Shown: positions 10,657 through 18,757 of the stretch, piece after piece
Position numbering within the stretch: the stretch's first letter is position 1
Layout of the letters: each line of letters opens with the position of its first letter
Source of the DNA: Burkholderiaceae bacterium
Lineage (GTDB): Bacteria > Pseudomonadota > Gammaproteobacteria > Burkholderiales > Burkholderiaceae_C
Direction: 5' to 3'
NCBI GenBank assembly: GCA_017992055.1
Contig: JAGOPK010000009.1
Coordinates: 124,001-188,000 of the forward strand
Length of the DNA stretch: 64,000 bases
Program-made: the position numbers and the translations under genes
Notes under the pieces: generated by a model
What the model was told of the DNA's origin: nothing
The model's database searches: none
The model's input: the letters and a program-made list of their open reading frames with translations, nothing else

Positions 10657-11223
10657 TCACTTGGGGCCGGCCACGGTGACCAGGGCCGGGCGCAGCACGC
10701 GCTCGGCGATCAGGTAGCCCTTTTGCAGCACGGCCACCACGGTGTTGGCTTCCTGGTCGGCCGGCACCACGCTGATGGCCTGGTGCTGGTGCGGATCGAA
10801 CTTGGTGCCGGCCGGCGGCGCGATCTGCGTCACGCGGTTGCGTTCCAGCGCGCTGCTCAGCTGGCGCAGCGTGCCGTGCACGCCTTCGAGCACGGTCTCG
10901 GTCTTGGCGTCGGGCAGGGCGATGGCGGCCTGCAGGCTGTCCATCACCGGCAGCAGGCTCTCGGCGAACGACTCGACCGCGAACTTGCGCGCCTTGGCGA
11001 TTTCTTCCTCGCTGCGGCGGCGGATGTTCTCGGTCTCGGCCTTGGCGCGCAGGTAGGCGTCCGAGACCTCGGTGTGCTTGGCCTGCAGTTCGGCCAGCTG
11101 CTGCTCCAGGCTGGGCGGCGCGGCCTGGGCTGCGGCGGCGGCCACGGCGTCGAAGTTGAGCTCGGCCTCGGTGGGCGGAACGGAAACGGCGGGGGAAACG
11201 TCAGGGGTGTCCGGCGTGGTCAT
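10657..11223 (-). CDS. grpE: Nucleotide exchange factor GrpE
   Basis: The 188-residue product is the DnaK nucleotide exchange factor, which speeds ADP release. It has an acidic, flexible N-terminus, a long coiled-coil (about residues 45-95, including [20 protein letters not shown]) and the C-terminal beta domain ending [27 protein letters not shown] chose the ATG at 11223. A GTG at 11262 would add 13 residues, but it lies only a few bases from the predicted transcription start of the sigma-32 promoter. The gene heads the grpE-dnaK-dnaJ unit. Confidence 0.95.
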   Translation of the reverse strand: MTTPDTPDVSPAVSVPPTEAELNFDAVAAAAAQAAPPSLEQQLAELQAKHTEVSDAYLRAKAETENIRRRSEEEIAKARKFAVESFAESLLPVMDSLQAAIALPDAKTETVLEGVHGTLRQLSSALERNRVTQIAPPAGTKFDPHQHQAISVVPADQEANTVVAVLQKGYLIAERVLRPALVTVAGPK

Positions 11224-11273
11224 CGGGCTGGCCTTGGCGGCTCGTTTGAAGGGGTTGAACACGGTTGCCGGGG

Positions 11274-11310
11274 ATCTGGGGCCGGGTAGCCGCGTTTCAA
11301 GAGGGGAGAT
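11274..11310 (-). promoter_or_regulatory. Sigma-32 heat-shock promoter of grpE
   Basis: On the minus strand the -35 region reads TCTCCCCTCTTGAAA, close to the full heat-shock consensus TCTCNCCCTTGAA. CTTGAA itself is 11296-11301. After 14 bases comes CCCCAGAT (11274-11281), a good match to CCCCATNT. The start point would fall near 11267, giving grpE an untranslated leader of about 45 bases to the ATG at 11223. No CIRCE (HrcA) repeat was seen here. Confidence 0.7.
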
Positions 11311-11817
11311 TCAGTCTTCGCTGTCCGGATCGAGCGAGGCGCTCCAGCGCTGCCAGGCCGGTGGCGAGGCGTCGCCGTCCTGCAGCCGGCCCAGGTCGCG
11401 GCGGTCACGCTTGGTCGGCCGGCCCTGGCGGCTGGCGGCAATGGCCAGCGCCGGCTCGGCCGCCAGGCGGCGGGCCTCGGCGGCCTGCTGGCGCGCGGCC
11501 AGGCTGTCGGCCGTCTCCTCGTACAGCGCCTGGGCCGCTGGCGCCGGGCCGCGCACCGCGCTGAGGCCCAGCACCTGCACCGTGCGCCGCACCGGGCCCT
11601 GGCGGATCTCCACCAGGTCGCCGGGGCGCAGCGTGCGCGAGGGCTTGGCCGCCTGGCCGTTGACGGCGATGCGGCCCTTGTCGATCTCGTCGGCGGCCAG
11701 CGAACGGGTCTTGTAGAAGCGCGCCGCCCACAGCCATTTGTCCAGGCGCAGCGTGTGATCGGTGCCGTCCTTGTCCTCGCCGCCGCCTTCCTGGGCCTTC
11801 TTGTTCTTCGCCGTCAT
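11311..11817 (-). CDS. hslR: S4-domain RNA-binding heat-shock protein Hsp15
   Basis: The 168-residue product is an Hsp15-like S4-domain protein that, in Escherichia coli, binds 50S subunits with stalled nascent chains. The S4 domain is clear: RLDKWLWAARFYKTRSLAADEI, then GRIAVNGQAAKPSRTLRPGDLVEI (about residues 24-72). The N-terminus is short and charged, and the C-terminal part (Ala/Arg-rich) is variable. The ATG at 11815-11817 overlaps the stop of the sensor kinase gene (ATGA). In many relatives hslR sits between hemH and grpE, so the kinase may have been inserted later. Confidence 0.88.
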   Translation of the reverse strand: MTAKNKKAQEGGGEDKDGTDHTLRLDKWLWAARFYKTRSLAADEIDKGRIAVNGQAAKPSRTLRPGDLVEIRQGPVRRTVQVLGLSAVRGPAPAAQALYEETADSLAARQQAAEARRLAAEPALAIAASRQGRPTKRDRRDLGRLQDGDASPPAWQRWSASLDPDSED

Positions 11818-13253
11818 CGCGGCGCATTGTCCGCCAGCGGCAGGCGCACGGTGGCATCCAGGCCGCCCACCTGGCCGGCGTGCGATCGGTTGTCCAGCTG
11901 GATCTGGCCGCCCAGCGACTCGACGATGTCGCGGCAGATGGTCAGGCCCAGGCCCGAGCCGCCACGCCGCGCGCCGCCGGCCTGGCCCACGGCAAAGGGC
12001 TGGAACAGATGGGCGCGCAGCGCGTCGGCGATGCCGGGGCCGGAGTCGGCGATGGTCAGCGCCGCATGGCGGCCGTCGTGCAGCAGGCGCATGCTCAGCC
12101 GGCCGCCATCGGGCGTGGCGCGGATGGCGTTGTGCAGCAGGTTGCGCACCAGCTCGCGCAGCGCCCATTCGTGGGCGCGCACCGGGGCCGGCTGGGTGTC
12201 GATGTCGAAATCCAGCTCGTGCTCGGCGATCAGCGGCGCCAGGTCCAGGGCCACGCTGCGCACGGCCTCGGCCCAGTCGGCCACCGGCGCATCGCCCTGC
12301 TGGCGCAGCTGCTCGACCTTGGCCAGGGCCAGCATCTGGTTGGCCAGCAGGGTGGCGCGGTCCACCGTCTCGGCGATCTCGGCCAGGGCCTGGGCCGGCT
12401 CGGCATCGCCGCGGCGCGCCGACTGCACCTGGGTCTTCAGCACCGCCAGCGGCGTGCGCAGCTGGTGGGCGGCATCGCGCACAAAGCGCTTCTGGTGGTC
12501 CAGCAGATGGGCCAGGCGGGCCATCACCTGGTTGGTGGCGTCCAGCAGAGGGCGCAGCTCGCGTGGCGCCTCGGGCGCGGCGATCGGCGCCAGATCGCCC
12601 TCGGCACGCTGCTCCAGCGCCGCCGACAGCCGGCGCACCGGCAGCGTGGTGCGCTGCACCACCCACACCACCACCACCGCGATCACCGCCAGCAGGCCGG
12701 CCTGGCGCCACAGCGTATCGACCAGGATCTGCCGCGCCAGCGTATGGCGCAGCTCCAGCGTCTCGGCCACCTGGATGGTGGCCATGCCCTGGCCCTGGTC
12801 GCTGGCCACCGGCTGCAGCAGCACGGCCATGCGCACGGGCTGATCGCGGTAGACGGCGTCGTGGAAATCGACCAGGGCCGCATACGGCCCCTTCAGCGGC
12901 ACCTGGCCGCGCCAGTCGGGCAGGTCGGCAAAGCCCGACACCCATTCGCCACGAAAGCCCAGCACGCGGTAGTAGATGCGGCTGCGGTTGTCGGCCTCGA
13001 AGGCCTCCAGGGCCGAGTAGGGCACGGTGGCCACCAGCTGCGCGGCCTCGCCGGCGCCGGCCACGGCCAGCTGCTCGCCGATGGACTTGGCCGAGGCCAG
13101 CAGGGTGCGGTCATAGGCGGTGTCGGCGGCGCGCAGGGCCTGGCGGTACAGGCTGACGGTGTTGACCGCCACCACCAGGCCCACCGGCAGCAGGATGCCC
13201 CACAGCAGGCGCGCGCGCAGCGACAGCGGGGCGCCCAAGGTGAGCAGCCGCAT
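11814..13253 (-). CDS. tctE: Sensor histidine kinase, TctE-like
   Basis: The 479-residue product is a membrane histidine kinase. A first membrane helix (about residues 16-34, LLWGILLPVGLVVAVNTVS) and a second (about 186-200) enclose a periplasmic sensor of about 150 residues. A HAMP-like linker precedes the dimerisation domain with H263 (AAHQLRTPLAVLK). The ATPase domain has LLHNAIRATP, DSGPGIA and GSGLGLTICRDI. The ATG overlaps the stop of the response regulator gene (ATGA). The divergent tctCBA genes suggest it senses a carboxylate. The symbol is by analogy and context. Confidence 0.85.
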   Translation of the reverse strand: MRLLTLGAPLSLRARLLWGILLPVGLVVAVNTVSLYRQALRAADTAYDRTLLASAKSIGEQLAVAGAGEAAQLVATVPYSALEAFEADNRSRIYYRVLGFRGEWVSGFADLPDWRGQVPLKGPYAALVDFHDAVYRDQPVRMAVLLQPVASDQGQGMATIQVAETLELRHTLARQILVDTLWRQAGLLAVIAVVVVWVVQRTTLPVRRLSAALEQRAEGDLAPIAAPEAPRELRPLLDATNQVMARLAHLLDHQKRFVRDAAHQLRTPLAVLKTQVQSARRGDAEPAQALAEIAETVDRATLLANQMLALAKVEQLRQQGDAPVADWAEAVRSVALDLAPLIAEHELDFDIDTQPAPVRAHEWALRELVRNLLHNAIRATPDGGRLSMRLLHDGRHAALTIADSGPGIADALRAHLFQPFAVGQAGGARRGGSGLGLTICRDIVESLGGQIQLDNRSHAGQVGGLDATVRLPLADNAPR

Positions 13254-13936
13254 CAGCTCTCGGCCTTCAGCAGATAGCCCAGGCCGCGCAGCGTGACCAG
13301 GCGGGCGCCGGTGTCGGCGATCTTCTTGCGCAACCGGTAGGCTACGACCTCGATGGCCTCCAGCTGCACCTCGGCCTCGCCGGGGAACACGGCCTCGAAC
13401 AGCCGCTCCTTGGCCACCGCCTGGCCCGGGCGCTGCAGCAGGCTGCGCAGCAGGGCGGCCTCGCGCGGCGCCAGTTCCAGCGGTTCGCCCCGCCAGTAGA
13501 CCGCGCCGCTGTCGCCGTCGGCGCGCAGGCCGCAGAACTCGGGCTGGGCCTCGGCGGCCGCCGTGCCGCCGCCGGCCTGGCGCCGTGCCAGCGCGCGCAC
13601 GCGGGCCTCCAGTTCGTCCAGGTCGAAGGGCTTGGGCAGGTAGTCGTCGGCGCCGGTGTTCAGGCCCAGGATGCGGTCGCCCACGGTGCCGCGGGCGGTG
13701 AGGATGATCACCGGCGTGCTCAGGCCCTCGGCCCGTGCCTGGGCCAGGATCTGCAGGCCATCCAGGCCGGGCAGGCTCAGGTCCAGCAGCACCACGTCGG
13801 GCAGGCTGGCGCGCCAGCGGTCCAGCGCACGCGCGCCGTCGCCGCAGGTCAGCACCTGCAGGCCGCGGCGCTCGAAGCTGCGCGCCAGCGTCGCCTGCAT
13901 GGCCGGGTCGTCCTCGATCAGCAACAGCTTCTGCAT
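13253..13936 (-). CDS. tctD: OmpR-family response regulator, TctD-like
   Basis: The 227-residue product has a receiver domain with acidic pair E8/D9/D10 (LLLIEDDPAM), phospho-acceptor D52 (VVLLDLSLPG) and a KPFD lysine loop. A winged-helix DNA-binding domain follows (about residues 140-225: LAPREAALLRSLLQRPGQAV, then VVAYRLRKKI, ending LVTLRGLGYLL). The ATG at 13934-13936 fits the family N-terminus exactly; the longer upstream frame has no family character. It is the first gene of the regulator-kinase-hslR unit and probably activates the divergent tctCBA operon. Confidence 0.9.
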   Translation of the reverse strand: MQKLLLIEDDPAMQATLARSFERRGLQVLTCGDGARALDRWRASLPDVVLLDLSLPGLDGLQILAQARAEGLSTPVIILTARGTVGDRILGLNTGADDYLPKPFDLDELEARVRALARRQAGGGTAAAEAQPEFCGLRADGDSGAVYWRGEPLELAPREAALLRSLLQRPGQAVAKERLFEAVFPGEAEVQLEAIEVVAYRLRKKIADTGARLVTLRGLGYLLKAES

Positions 13937-13996
13937 GGCGCGGCATCTTGCCAGCGCCGGGGCGCCGGGCCGAACCTCGGGTTTGTCCCAGGGTTC

Positions 13997-14035
13997 TGGA
14001 CAGCCGACTGACAGCCTGGGTGGCGAGCATGACAG
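13997..14035. promoter_or_regulatory. Repeated TGACAG boxes between tctD and tctC
   Basis: The 157-base divergent gap (13937-14093) contains TGGACAG at 13997, TGACAG at 14009 and TGACAG at 14030. The last two are 21 bases apart, two helical turns, as expected for tandem sites of an OmpR-type regulator. This is a candidate TctD operator; I saw no convincing -10/-35 pair. Confidence 0.35.
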
Positions 14036-14093
14036 GGTCCGCAAGAACATCCACCGACAACGGCCAGAGGCCGAGCGCCACAAGGAGACCTGC

Positions 14094-15065
14094 ATGCGTC
14101 GCGATCACTTTCTGAAGACCCTCACCGCCCTGGGCACGCTGGCCGCCACCGGCGGCCTGCCGCTGGCCGCGCGCGCCGCCGGCGCGAACGTGAAGATGAT
14201 GATCCCGGCCAACCCCGGCGGCGGCTGGGACACCACCGGCCGCGCGCTGGGCAAGGCCCTGCAGGACGCCGGCGTGGCCGCCTCGGTGAGCTACGACAAC
14301 AAGGGCGGCGCGGCCGGTGCCATCGGACTGGCGCAGTTCGTCAACGCGGCCAAGGGCGACCCGAATGCGCTGATGGTGATGGGCGCGGTGATGCTGGGCG
14401 GCATCATCACCGGCAAGCCGCCGGTGAACCTGAGCCAGGCCACGCCGATCGCGCGCCTGACCAGCGAATACAACGTCTTCGTGCTGCCGTCCAACTCGCC
14501 CTACAAGAGCATGAAGGACGTGGTCGAGCAGCTGAAGAAGGACCCTGGCAGCATCAAGTGGGGCGGCGGCTCGCGCGGCGCCACCGAGCACATCGCTGCG
14601 GCCATGCTGGCCCGCGTGGTGGGCGTGGACGCCACCAAGATCAACTACGTGCCGTTCCGGGGCGGCGGCGAGGCCGTGGCCGCCATCCTGGGCGGCAATG
14701 TCACCATCGGCGGCTCGGGCTACAGCGAGTTCCAGCAGTACATCGAGGCCGGCAAGATGAAGGCCATCGCCGTGACCTCGGCCCAGCGCCTGAAGGGCCT
14801 GGACATCCCGACCATGAAGGAGCTGGGCTACGACGTGGAGATCGGCAACTGGCGCGGCGTGTATGCCGCCCCCGGCATCACGCCCGAGCAGCGCAAGGCG
14901 CTGACCGAGATGGTGGTCAAGGCCACCAAGAGCAAGGCCTGGGCCGAGGCCATGGAGAAGAACGGCTGGACGCCGGCGCTGATGAGCGGCAAGGAGTTCG
15001 AGGACTTCGTCGACCGCGAATTTGCCGGCCTGCGCGCCACCATGGTCAAGGCCGGCATGGTCTGA
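14094..15065 (+). CDS. tctC: Tripartite tricarboxylate transporter substrate-binding protein TctC
   Basis: The 323-residue product is the periplasmic binding component of a TctCBA transporter (Bug family). A Tat-like signal is present (MRRDHFLKTLTALGTLA, cleavage probably after LAARA). The mature part has the family features: MIPANPGGGWDTTGRALGKAL, the NKGGAAGAIGLAQ loop and the YVPFRGGGEAVAAILGGN segment. The AAGGAG at 14082 supports the ATG. It is followed by tctB and tctA, so the full transporter is present, unlike most Bug proteins. Substrate is probably a di- or tricarboxylate such as citrate; sequence alone cannot decide. Confidence 0.92.
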   Translation: MRRDHFLKTLTALGTLAATGGLPLAARAAGANVKMMIPANPGGGWDTTGRALGKALQDAGVAASVSYDNKGGAAGAIGLAQFVNAAKGDPNALMVMGAVMLGGIITGKPPVNLSQATPIARLTSEYNVFVLPSNSPYKSMKDVVEQLKKDPGSIKWGGGSRGATEHIAAAMLARVVGVDATKINYVPFRGGGEAVAAILGGNVTIGGSGYSEFQQYIEAGKMKAIAVTSAQRLKGLDIPTMKELGYDVEIGNWRGVYAAPGITPEQRKALTEMVVKATKSKAWAEAMEKNGWTPALMSGKEFEDFVDREFAGLRATMVKAGMV

Positions 15066-15156
15066 CCGCCACCGCCCCGCGCGCTGCCGCCGCGGGGCCA
15101 TCGTCCCAACCGGCGCCCGCCTGCTGTGCGGGCGCCGCTGCATGGAGCTGTGCCTG

Positions 15157-15690
15157 ATGTCCGAATCGATGATCGACGCGCCGTCGTCCGCGCAACAACC
15201 GCGCCTGCAGGCTGCCATCGGCGTTGGCGCGCTGCTGGTGGGTGGCGTGCTGGCCGCGGGCGCCACGCAGATCCCGTCCGATGCCGGCTATGCGGGGGTC
15301 GGCCCCAACTTCCTGCCCTGGGTGGTGGCCGTGGCCCTGCTGGCCTGCGGGGGCTTTCTGCTGTGGGAGGTGGCACGTGGCGGCTACCGCGAGCTGGAAC
15401 TGCCCTCGGGCGCGGCGCATGGCGACTGGCCGGCCCTGGCCTGGGTGTCGGCCGGCGTGCTGCTGAATGCGGCGCTGATCACCACCATCGGCTTCATCCT
15501 GGCCAATGCGCTGTGCTTCACGCTGGCCGTGCGCGGCCTGCGCGCCAGCGAGGGCAAGCCGGCCGGCAGCCTGCGCCAGACCCTGGTGGATGCGGCCACC
15601 GGCCTGGTCATCGCCGCGCCGGTGTTCTGGCTGTTCACGCGGCTGCTGGCCATCAACCTGCCGGGGCTCACCGGCACCGGCTGGCTCTGA
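15157..15690 (+). CDS. tctB: Tripartite tricarboxylate transporter small membrane subunit TctB
   Basis: The 177-residue product is the small four-helix membrane protein of the TctCBA system. Hydrophobic stretches occur at about residues 20-40, 55-75, 95-115 and 140-165. The FLPWVVAVALLACGGFLLWE segment is typical of the family. I prefer the ATG at 15157, with GGAG at 15144 in front. The ATG at 15142 would add five residues. It lies 91 bases after tctC and 17 bases before tctA. Confidence 0.88.
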   Translation: MSESMIDAPSSAQQPRLQAAIGVGALLVGGVLAAGATQIPSDAGYAGVGPNFLPWVVAVALLACGGFLLWEVARGGYRELELPSGAAHGDWPALAWVSAGVLLNAALITTIGFILANALCFTLAVRGLRASEGKPAGSLRQTLVDAATGLVIAAPVFWLFTRLLAINLPGLTGTGWL

Positions 15691-15707
15691 GCTGAAGGAG
15701 CACCCCC

Positions 15708-17207
15708 ATGATGGACACCTGGAACCAGCTGCTGCAGGGCTTTGCCACCGCCGGCACGCCGATCAACCTGCTGTGGGCCTTTGTCGGCTGCGCGCTGGGC
15801 ACGGCCATCGGCGTGCTGCCGGGCCTGGGCCCGGCGGTGACGGTGGCCATGCTGCTGCCGATCACCTCGCAGGTCGAGCCCACGGCCAGCATGATCTTCT
15901 TCGCCGGCATCTACTACGGCGCCATGTACGGCGGCTCGACCACGTCGATCCTGCTCAACACGCCGGGCGAGACCGGCACCATGGTCACGGCGCTGGAAGG
16001 CTTCAAGATGGCCCGGCATGGCCGCGCCGGCGCGGCCCTGGCCACGGCGGCCATCGGCAGCTTCGTGGCCGGCACCATTGCCACCGTGCTGGTGACGCTG
16101 TTTGCGCCGATGGTGGCCGAGTTCGCCGTCAAGCTGGGCCCGCCCGAATATGCGCTGCTGATGCTGCTGGCCTTCACCACCGTCAGTGCGGTGTTGGGCA
16201 AGAGCACGCTGCGCGGGCTGACGGCGCTGTTCCTGGGCATTGGCATCGGCCTGATCGGCATGGACCAGATCTCGGGCCAGGTGCGCTACACGCTGGGCAT
16301 TCCCGAGTTCATGGACGGCATCGAGGTGGTGCTGATCGCGGTGGGCCTGTTTGCCGTCGGCGAGTGCCTGTACAACGCGCTGTACGAAGGCCGCAGCAGC
16401 CAGCAGCTCAACACCATGAACAAGGTGCACATGACGCGCAGCGAATGGCGGCGCTCCTGGCCGGCCTGGCTGCGTGGCACGGCGCTGGGCTTCCCGTTCG
16501 GCACCATCCCGGCCGGCGGCACCGAGATCCCGACCTTTTTGAGTTACGCCACCGAGCGCAAGCTGAGCCCGCACAAGCACGAGTTCGGCAGCACCGGCGC
16601 CATCGAGGGCGTGGCCGGGCCGGAGGCGGCCAACAATGCCGCCGTCACCGCCACCCTGGTGCCGCTGCTGACCCTGGGCATCCCCACCAGCGTGACCGCC
16701 GCCATCCTGCTGAGCGCGCTGCAGAACTACGGCATCAATGCCGGACCGCAGCTGTTCCAGACCAGCAGCACCCTGGTGTGGGCGCTGATCGCCAGCCTGT
16801 ACATCGGCAATGTGATGCTGCTGGTGCTGAACCTGCCGCTGGTGGGCCTGTGGGTGAAGCTTTTGAAGATCCCTCGGCCGCAGCTGTATGCCGGCATCCT
16901 GATCTTTGCCACCGTGGGCGTGTACGGCATGCGCCAGAGCAGCTTCGACCTGTTCCTGATGTATGGCGTGGGCCTGGCCGGCGTGCTGATGCGGCGCTTC
17001 GACTTCCCCACCGCGCCGGTCATCGTCGGCATGATCCTGGGCCCGCTGGCCGAGGCGCAGATGCGCAATGCCCTGTCCATCGGCGAGGGCCGCTGGAGCG
17101 TGTTCATCGACCGGCCGATGTCGGCCGTGCTGCTGTGCGTGGTGGTCGCGGTGCTGCTGCTGCCGAGGGTGGCGGGCTGGATCTCGCGGCGGCGCGCGGC
17201 GGGCTGA
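15708..17207 (+). CDS. tctA: Tripartite tricarboxylate transporter large membrane subunit TctA
   Basis: The 499-residue product is the large permease subunit with about twelve membrane helices. It has the two duplicated family signatures: [23 protein letters not shown] near the N-terminus and [17 protein letters not shown]-like residues ([19 protein letters not shown]) in the second half, followed by [33 protein letters not shown] at 15695 supports the start (ATG at 15708 or the adjacent 15711). With TctC and TctB it forms a sodium- or proton-driven carboxylate uptake system. It converges on hemH. Confidence 0.95.
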   Translation: MMDTWNQLLQGFATAGTPINLLWAFVGCALGTAIGVLPGLGPAVTVAMLLPITSQVEPTASMIFFAGIYYGAMYGGSTTSILLNTPGETGTMVTALEGFKMARHGRAGAALATAAIGSFVAGTIATVLVTLFAPMVAEFAVKLGPPEYALLMLLAFTTVSAVLGKSTLRGLTALFLGIGIGLIGMDQISGQVRYTLGIPEFMDGIEVVLIAVGLFAVGECLYNALYEGRSSQQLNTMNKVHMTRSEWRRSWPAWLRGTALGFPFGTIPAGGTEIPTFLSYATERKLSPHKHEFGSTGAIEGVAGPEAANNAAVTATLVPLLTLGIPTSVTAAILLSALQNYGINAGPQLFQTSSTLVWALIASLYIGNVMLLVLNLPLVGLWVKLLKIPRPQLYAGILIFATVGVYGMRQSSFDLFLMYGVGLAGVLMRRFDFPTAPVIVGMILGPLAEAQMRNALSIGEGRWSVFIDRPMSAVLLCVVVAVLLLPRVAGWISRRRAAG

Positions 17208-17224
17208 TCAGGACCGGCTGATCA
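17205..17224. terminator. Small palindrome between tctA and hemH
   Basis: TGATCAG (17205-17211) and CTGATCA (17218-17224) form a 7-bp stem with a six-base loop, and they include the stop codons of both convergent genes. No T-run follows on either strand, so it is a weak bidirectional terminator candidate. Confidence 0.35.
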
Positions 17225-18319
17225 ATCGGTCGCGCCCAGCGCCAGCGCCCGCTGGCGTTGGGCCGGGTCGGGCTGCGCCGGCCCCAGCGGCCAGCCCTGC
17301 AGGTGGCGCAGCGCAATGCCGGCCAGGGCCTCGATCCAGTCTGGCCGGTCGTTCAGGCAGGCAATGAAGCCGAAGCGCTGGCCGCCGGCATGCAGGAAGG
17401 CCTCGCGGGCCTCCATGGCGATCTCTTCCAGCGTCTCCAGGTTGTCGCTGGCAAAGCCGGGGCAGATGGCGTCGATGTGCTGGATGCCCTCGCGCGCCAG
17501 CTTCTGCACCGTGGGCTCGGTGTAGGGCTGCAGCCATTCGGCGCGGCCCAGCCGGCTCTGGAAGGTGAGCACATAGTCGTCGCGCGACAGGCCCAGGGCC
17601 TCGGCCAGCCGGCGCGCCGTGGCATGGCATTCGCAGTGGTAGGGGTCGCCCAGTTGCAGCGTGCGCGCCGGCACGCCGTGGAAGCTCATCACCAGCTTCT
17701 GGCCGCGGCCTTCACGGGCCCAGTGCTCGCGCACGCTGGCGGCCAGCGCGGCGATGTAGCCGGCGTCGTCGTGGTAGCGGTTGATGAAGCGCAGCTCGGG
17801 CAGCCGGCGCTGGCGGGCCGACCAGGCGTTGACCGCATCGACCACGCTGGCCGTGGTGGTGGCCGAATACTGCGGATACAGCGGCAGCACCAGGATGCGC
17901 GTCGCGCCTGCGGCCTTCAGCGCGTCCAGCTCGGTGGCGACCGATGGCTGGCCATAGCGCATGGCGCAGCGCACCGGCACATCGTGGCCCTGGGCCGACA
18001 GCCTGGCCTGCAGCGCCTGGGCCTGGCGGCGCGACCAGTGCAGCAGCGGCGAGCCATCGCCCGCCTCACTGTGCTTGCGCCAGATGGCCGCGTACTTGGC
18101 CGCCGACTGGGCCGGCCGCGTGCGCAGGATCACGCCATGCAGGATCAGCCACCACAGCGGCCGCGGGATCTCCACCACCCGCGGGTCCCACAGGAACTCG
18201 GCCAGGTAGCGGCGCAGCGCCGTGGCCGTCGGTGCCTCGGGCGTGCCCAGGTTGACCAGCAGCACCGCGGTGCGTGCCGGGCTGCCATGTTGGTACGGGG
18301 GTTCTGTGGCGAAGCTCAT
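17222..18319 (-). CDS. hemH: Ferrochelatase
   Basis: The 365-residue product inserts ferrous iron into protoporphyrin IX, the last step of haem synthesis. Family features are AVLLVNLGTPEAPT at the N-terminus, VLPLYPQYSATT, the catalytic-histidine segment VMSFHGVPARTLQLGDPY, TFQSRLGRAEWLQPYTEPT and CPGFASDNLETLEEI. The ATG at 18319 overlaps the stop of the upstream receiver gene (ATGA). In many Burkholderiales hemH lies directly beside hslR-grpE; here the tct cluster separates them. Confidence 0.97.
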   Translation of the reverse strand: MSFATEPPYQHGSPARTAVLLVNLGTPEAPTATALRRYLAEFLWDPRVVEIPRPLWWLILHGVILRTRPAQSAAKYAAIWRKHSEAGDGSPLLHWSRRQAQALQARLSAQGHDVPVRCAMRYGQPSVATELDALKAAGATRILVLPLYPQYSATTTASVVDAVNAWSARQRRLPELRFINRYHDDAGYIAALAASVREHWAREGRGQKLVMSFHGVPARTLQLGDPYHCECHATARRLAEALGLSRDDYVLTFQSRLGRAEWLQPYTEPTVQKLAREGIQHIDAICPGFASDNLETLEEIAMEAREAFLHAGGQRFGFIACLNDRPDWIEALAGIALRHLQGWPLGPAQPDPAQRQRALALGATD

Positions 18320-18750
18320 CGGCCGCCATTGTCGGTGCCCGGGCCGGGGCTGCCGGCCGGGCCGCCGATCAAAAGGGCCTGCCAGCGCCGCAGCGCCTGG
18401 CGCACCGCCTCCACCTGCACCGGCTTGGCCCAGAACTCGGCAAAGCCCGAGTCGCGGGCGCGCTGCCGGTCGTCCTCGCTGCCGTCGGCCGAGCACATGA
18501 TGGCCGGCACTGCGGCCAGGCCGGGCAGGGCGCGCAGCTCCTGCAGCAGGCGGTGGCCGCTGGTGTCGGGCAGCCAGGCATCGAGCAGCAGCAGCTGCGG
18601 CGGCCATTGCGCGGCCAGGGCCAGGGCTTCGGCGCCGTCTTCGGCACAGCGCAGCGCGATGCCGGTCTGGTCGCGCAGCATCTCGGTCACCAGCAGGGCG
18701 CCGAGGCGGTCGTCCTCGACGTACAGCACGCGCAGCGGTGCGTCCGGCAT
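18316..18750 (-). CDS. Single-domain response regulator
   Basis: The 144-residue product is a lone receiver domain. E12/D13/D14 (VLYVEDDRL) form the acidic pocket, D57 (LLLLDAWLPDTSG) is the phospho-acceptor, and a KPV lysine is present near residue 115. No output domain follows; the C-terminus is a short Gly/Pro tail. The ATG at 18750 gives the canonical receiver N-terminus. It lies seven bases after the cyclase-FHA gene and overlaps hemH by four bases, so the three genes are co-transcribed. It could feed a phosphorylation signal to the cyclase protein or to a partner elsewhere; no kinase is adjacent. Confidence 0.85.
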   Translation of the reverse strand: MPDAPLRVLYVEDDRLGALLVTEMLRDQTGIALRCAEDGAEALALAAQWPPQLLLLDAWLPDTSGHRLLQELRALPGLAAVPAIMCSADGSEDDRQRARDSGFAEFWAKPVQVEAVRQALRRWQALLIGGPAGSPGPGTDNGGR

Positions 18751-18757
18751 CAGGGCG

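Noticed and set aside
13656-14093. An upstream extension of tctC
   Set aside because: The extension runs through the divergent promoter region and lacks protein character; AAGGAG and the signal peptide fix the start at 14094.
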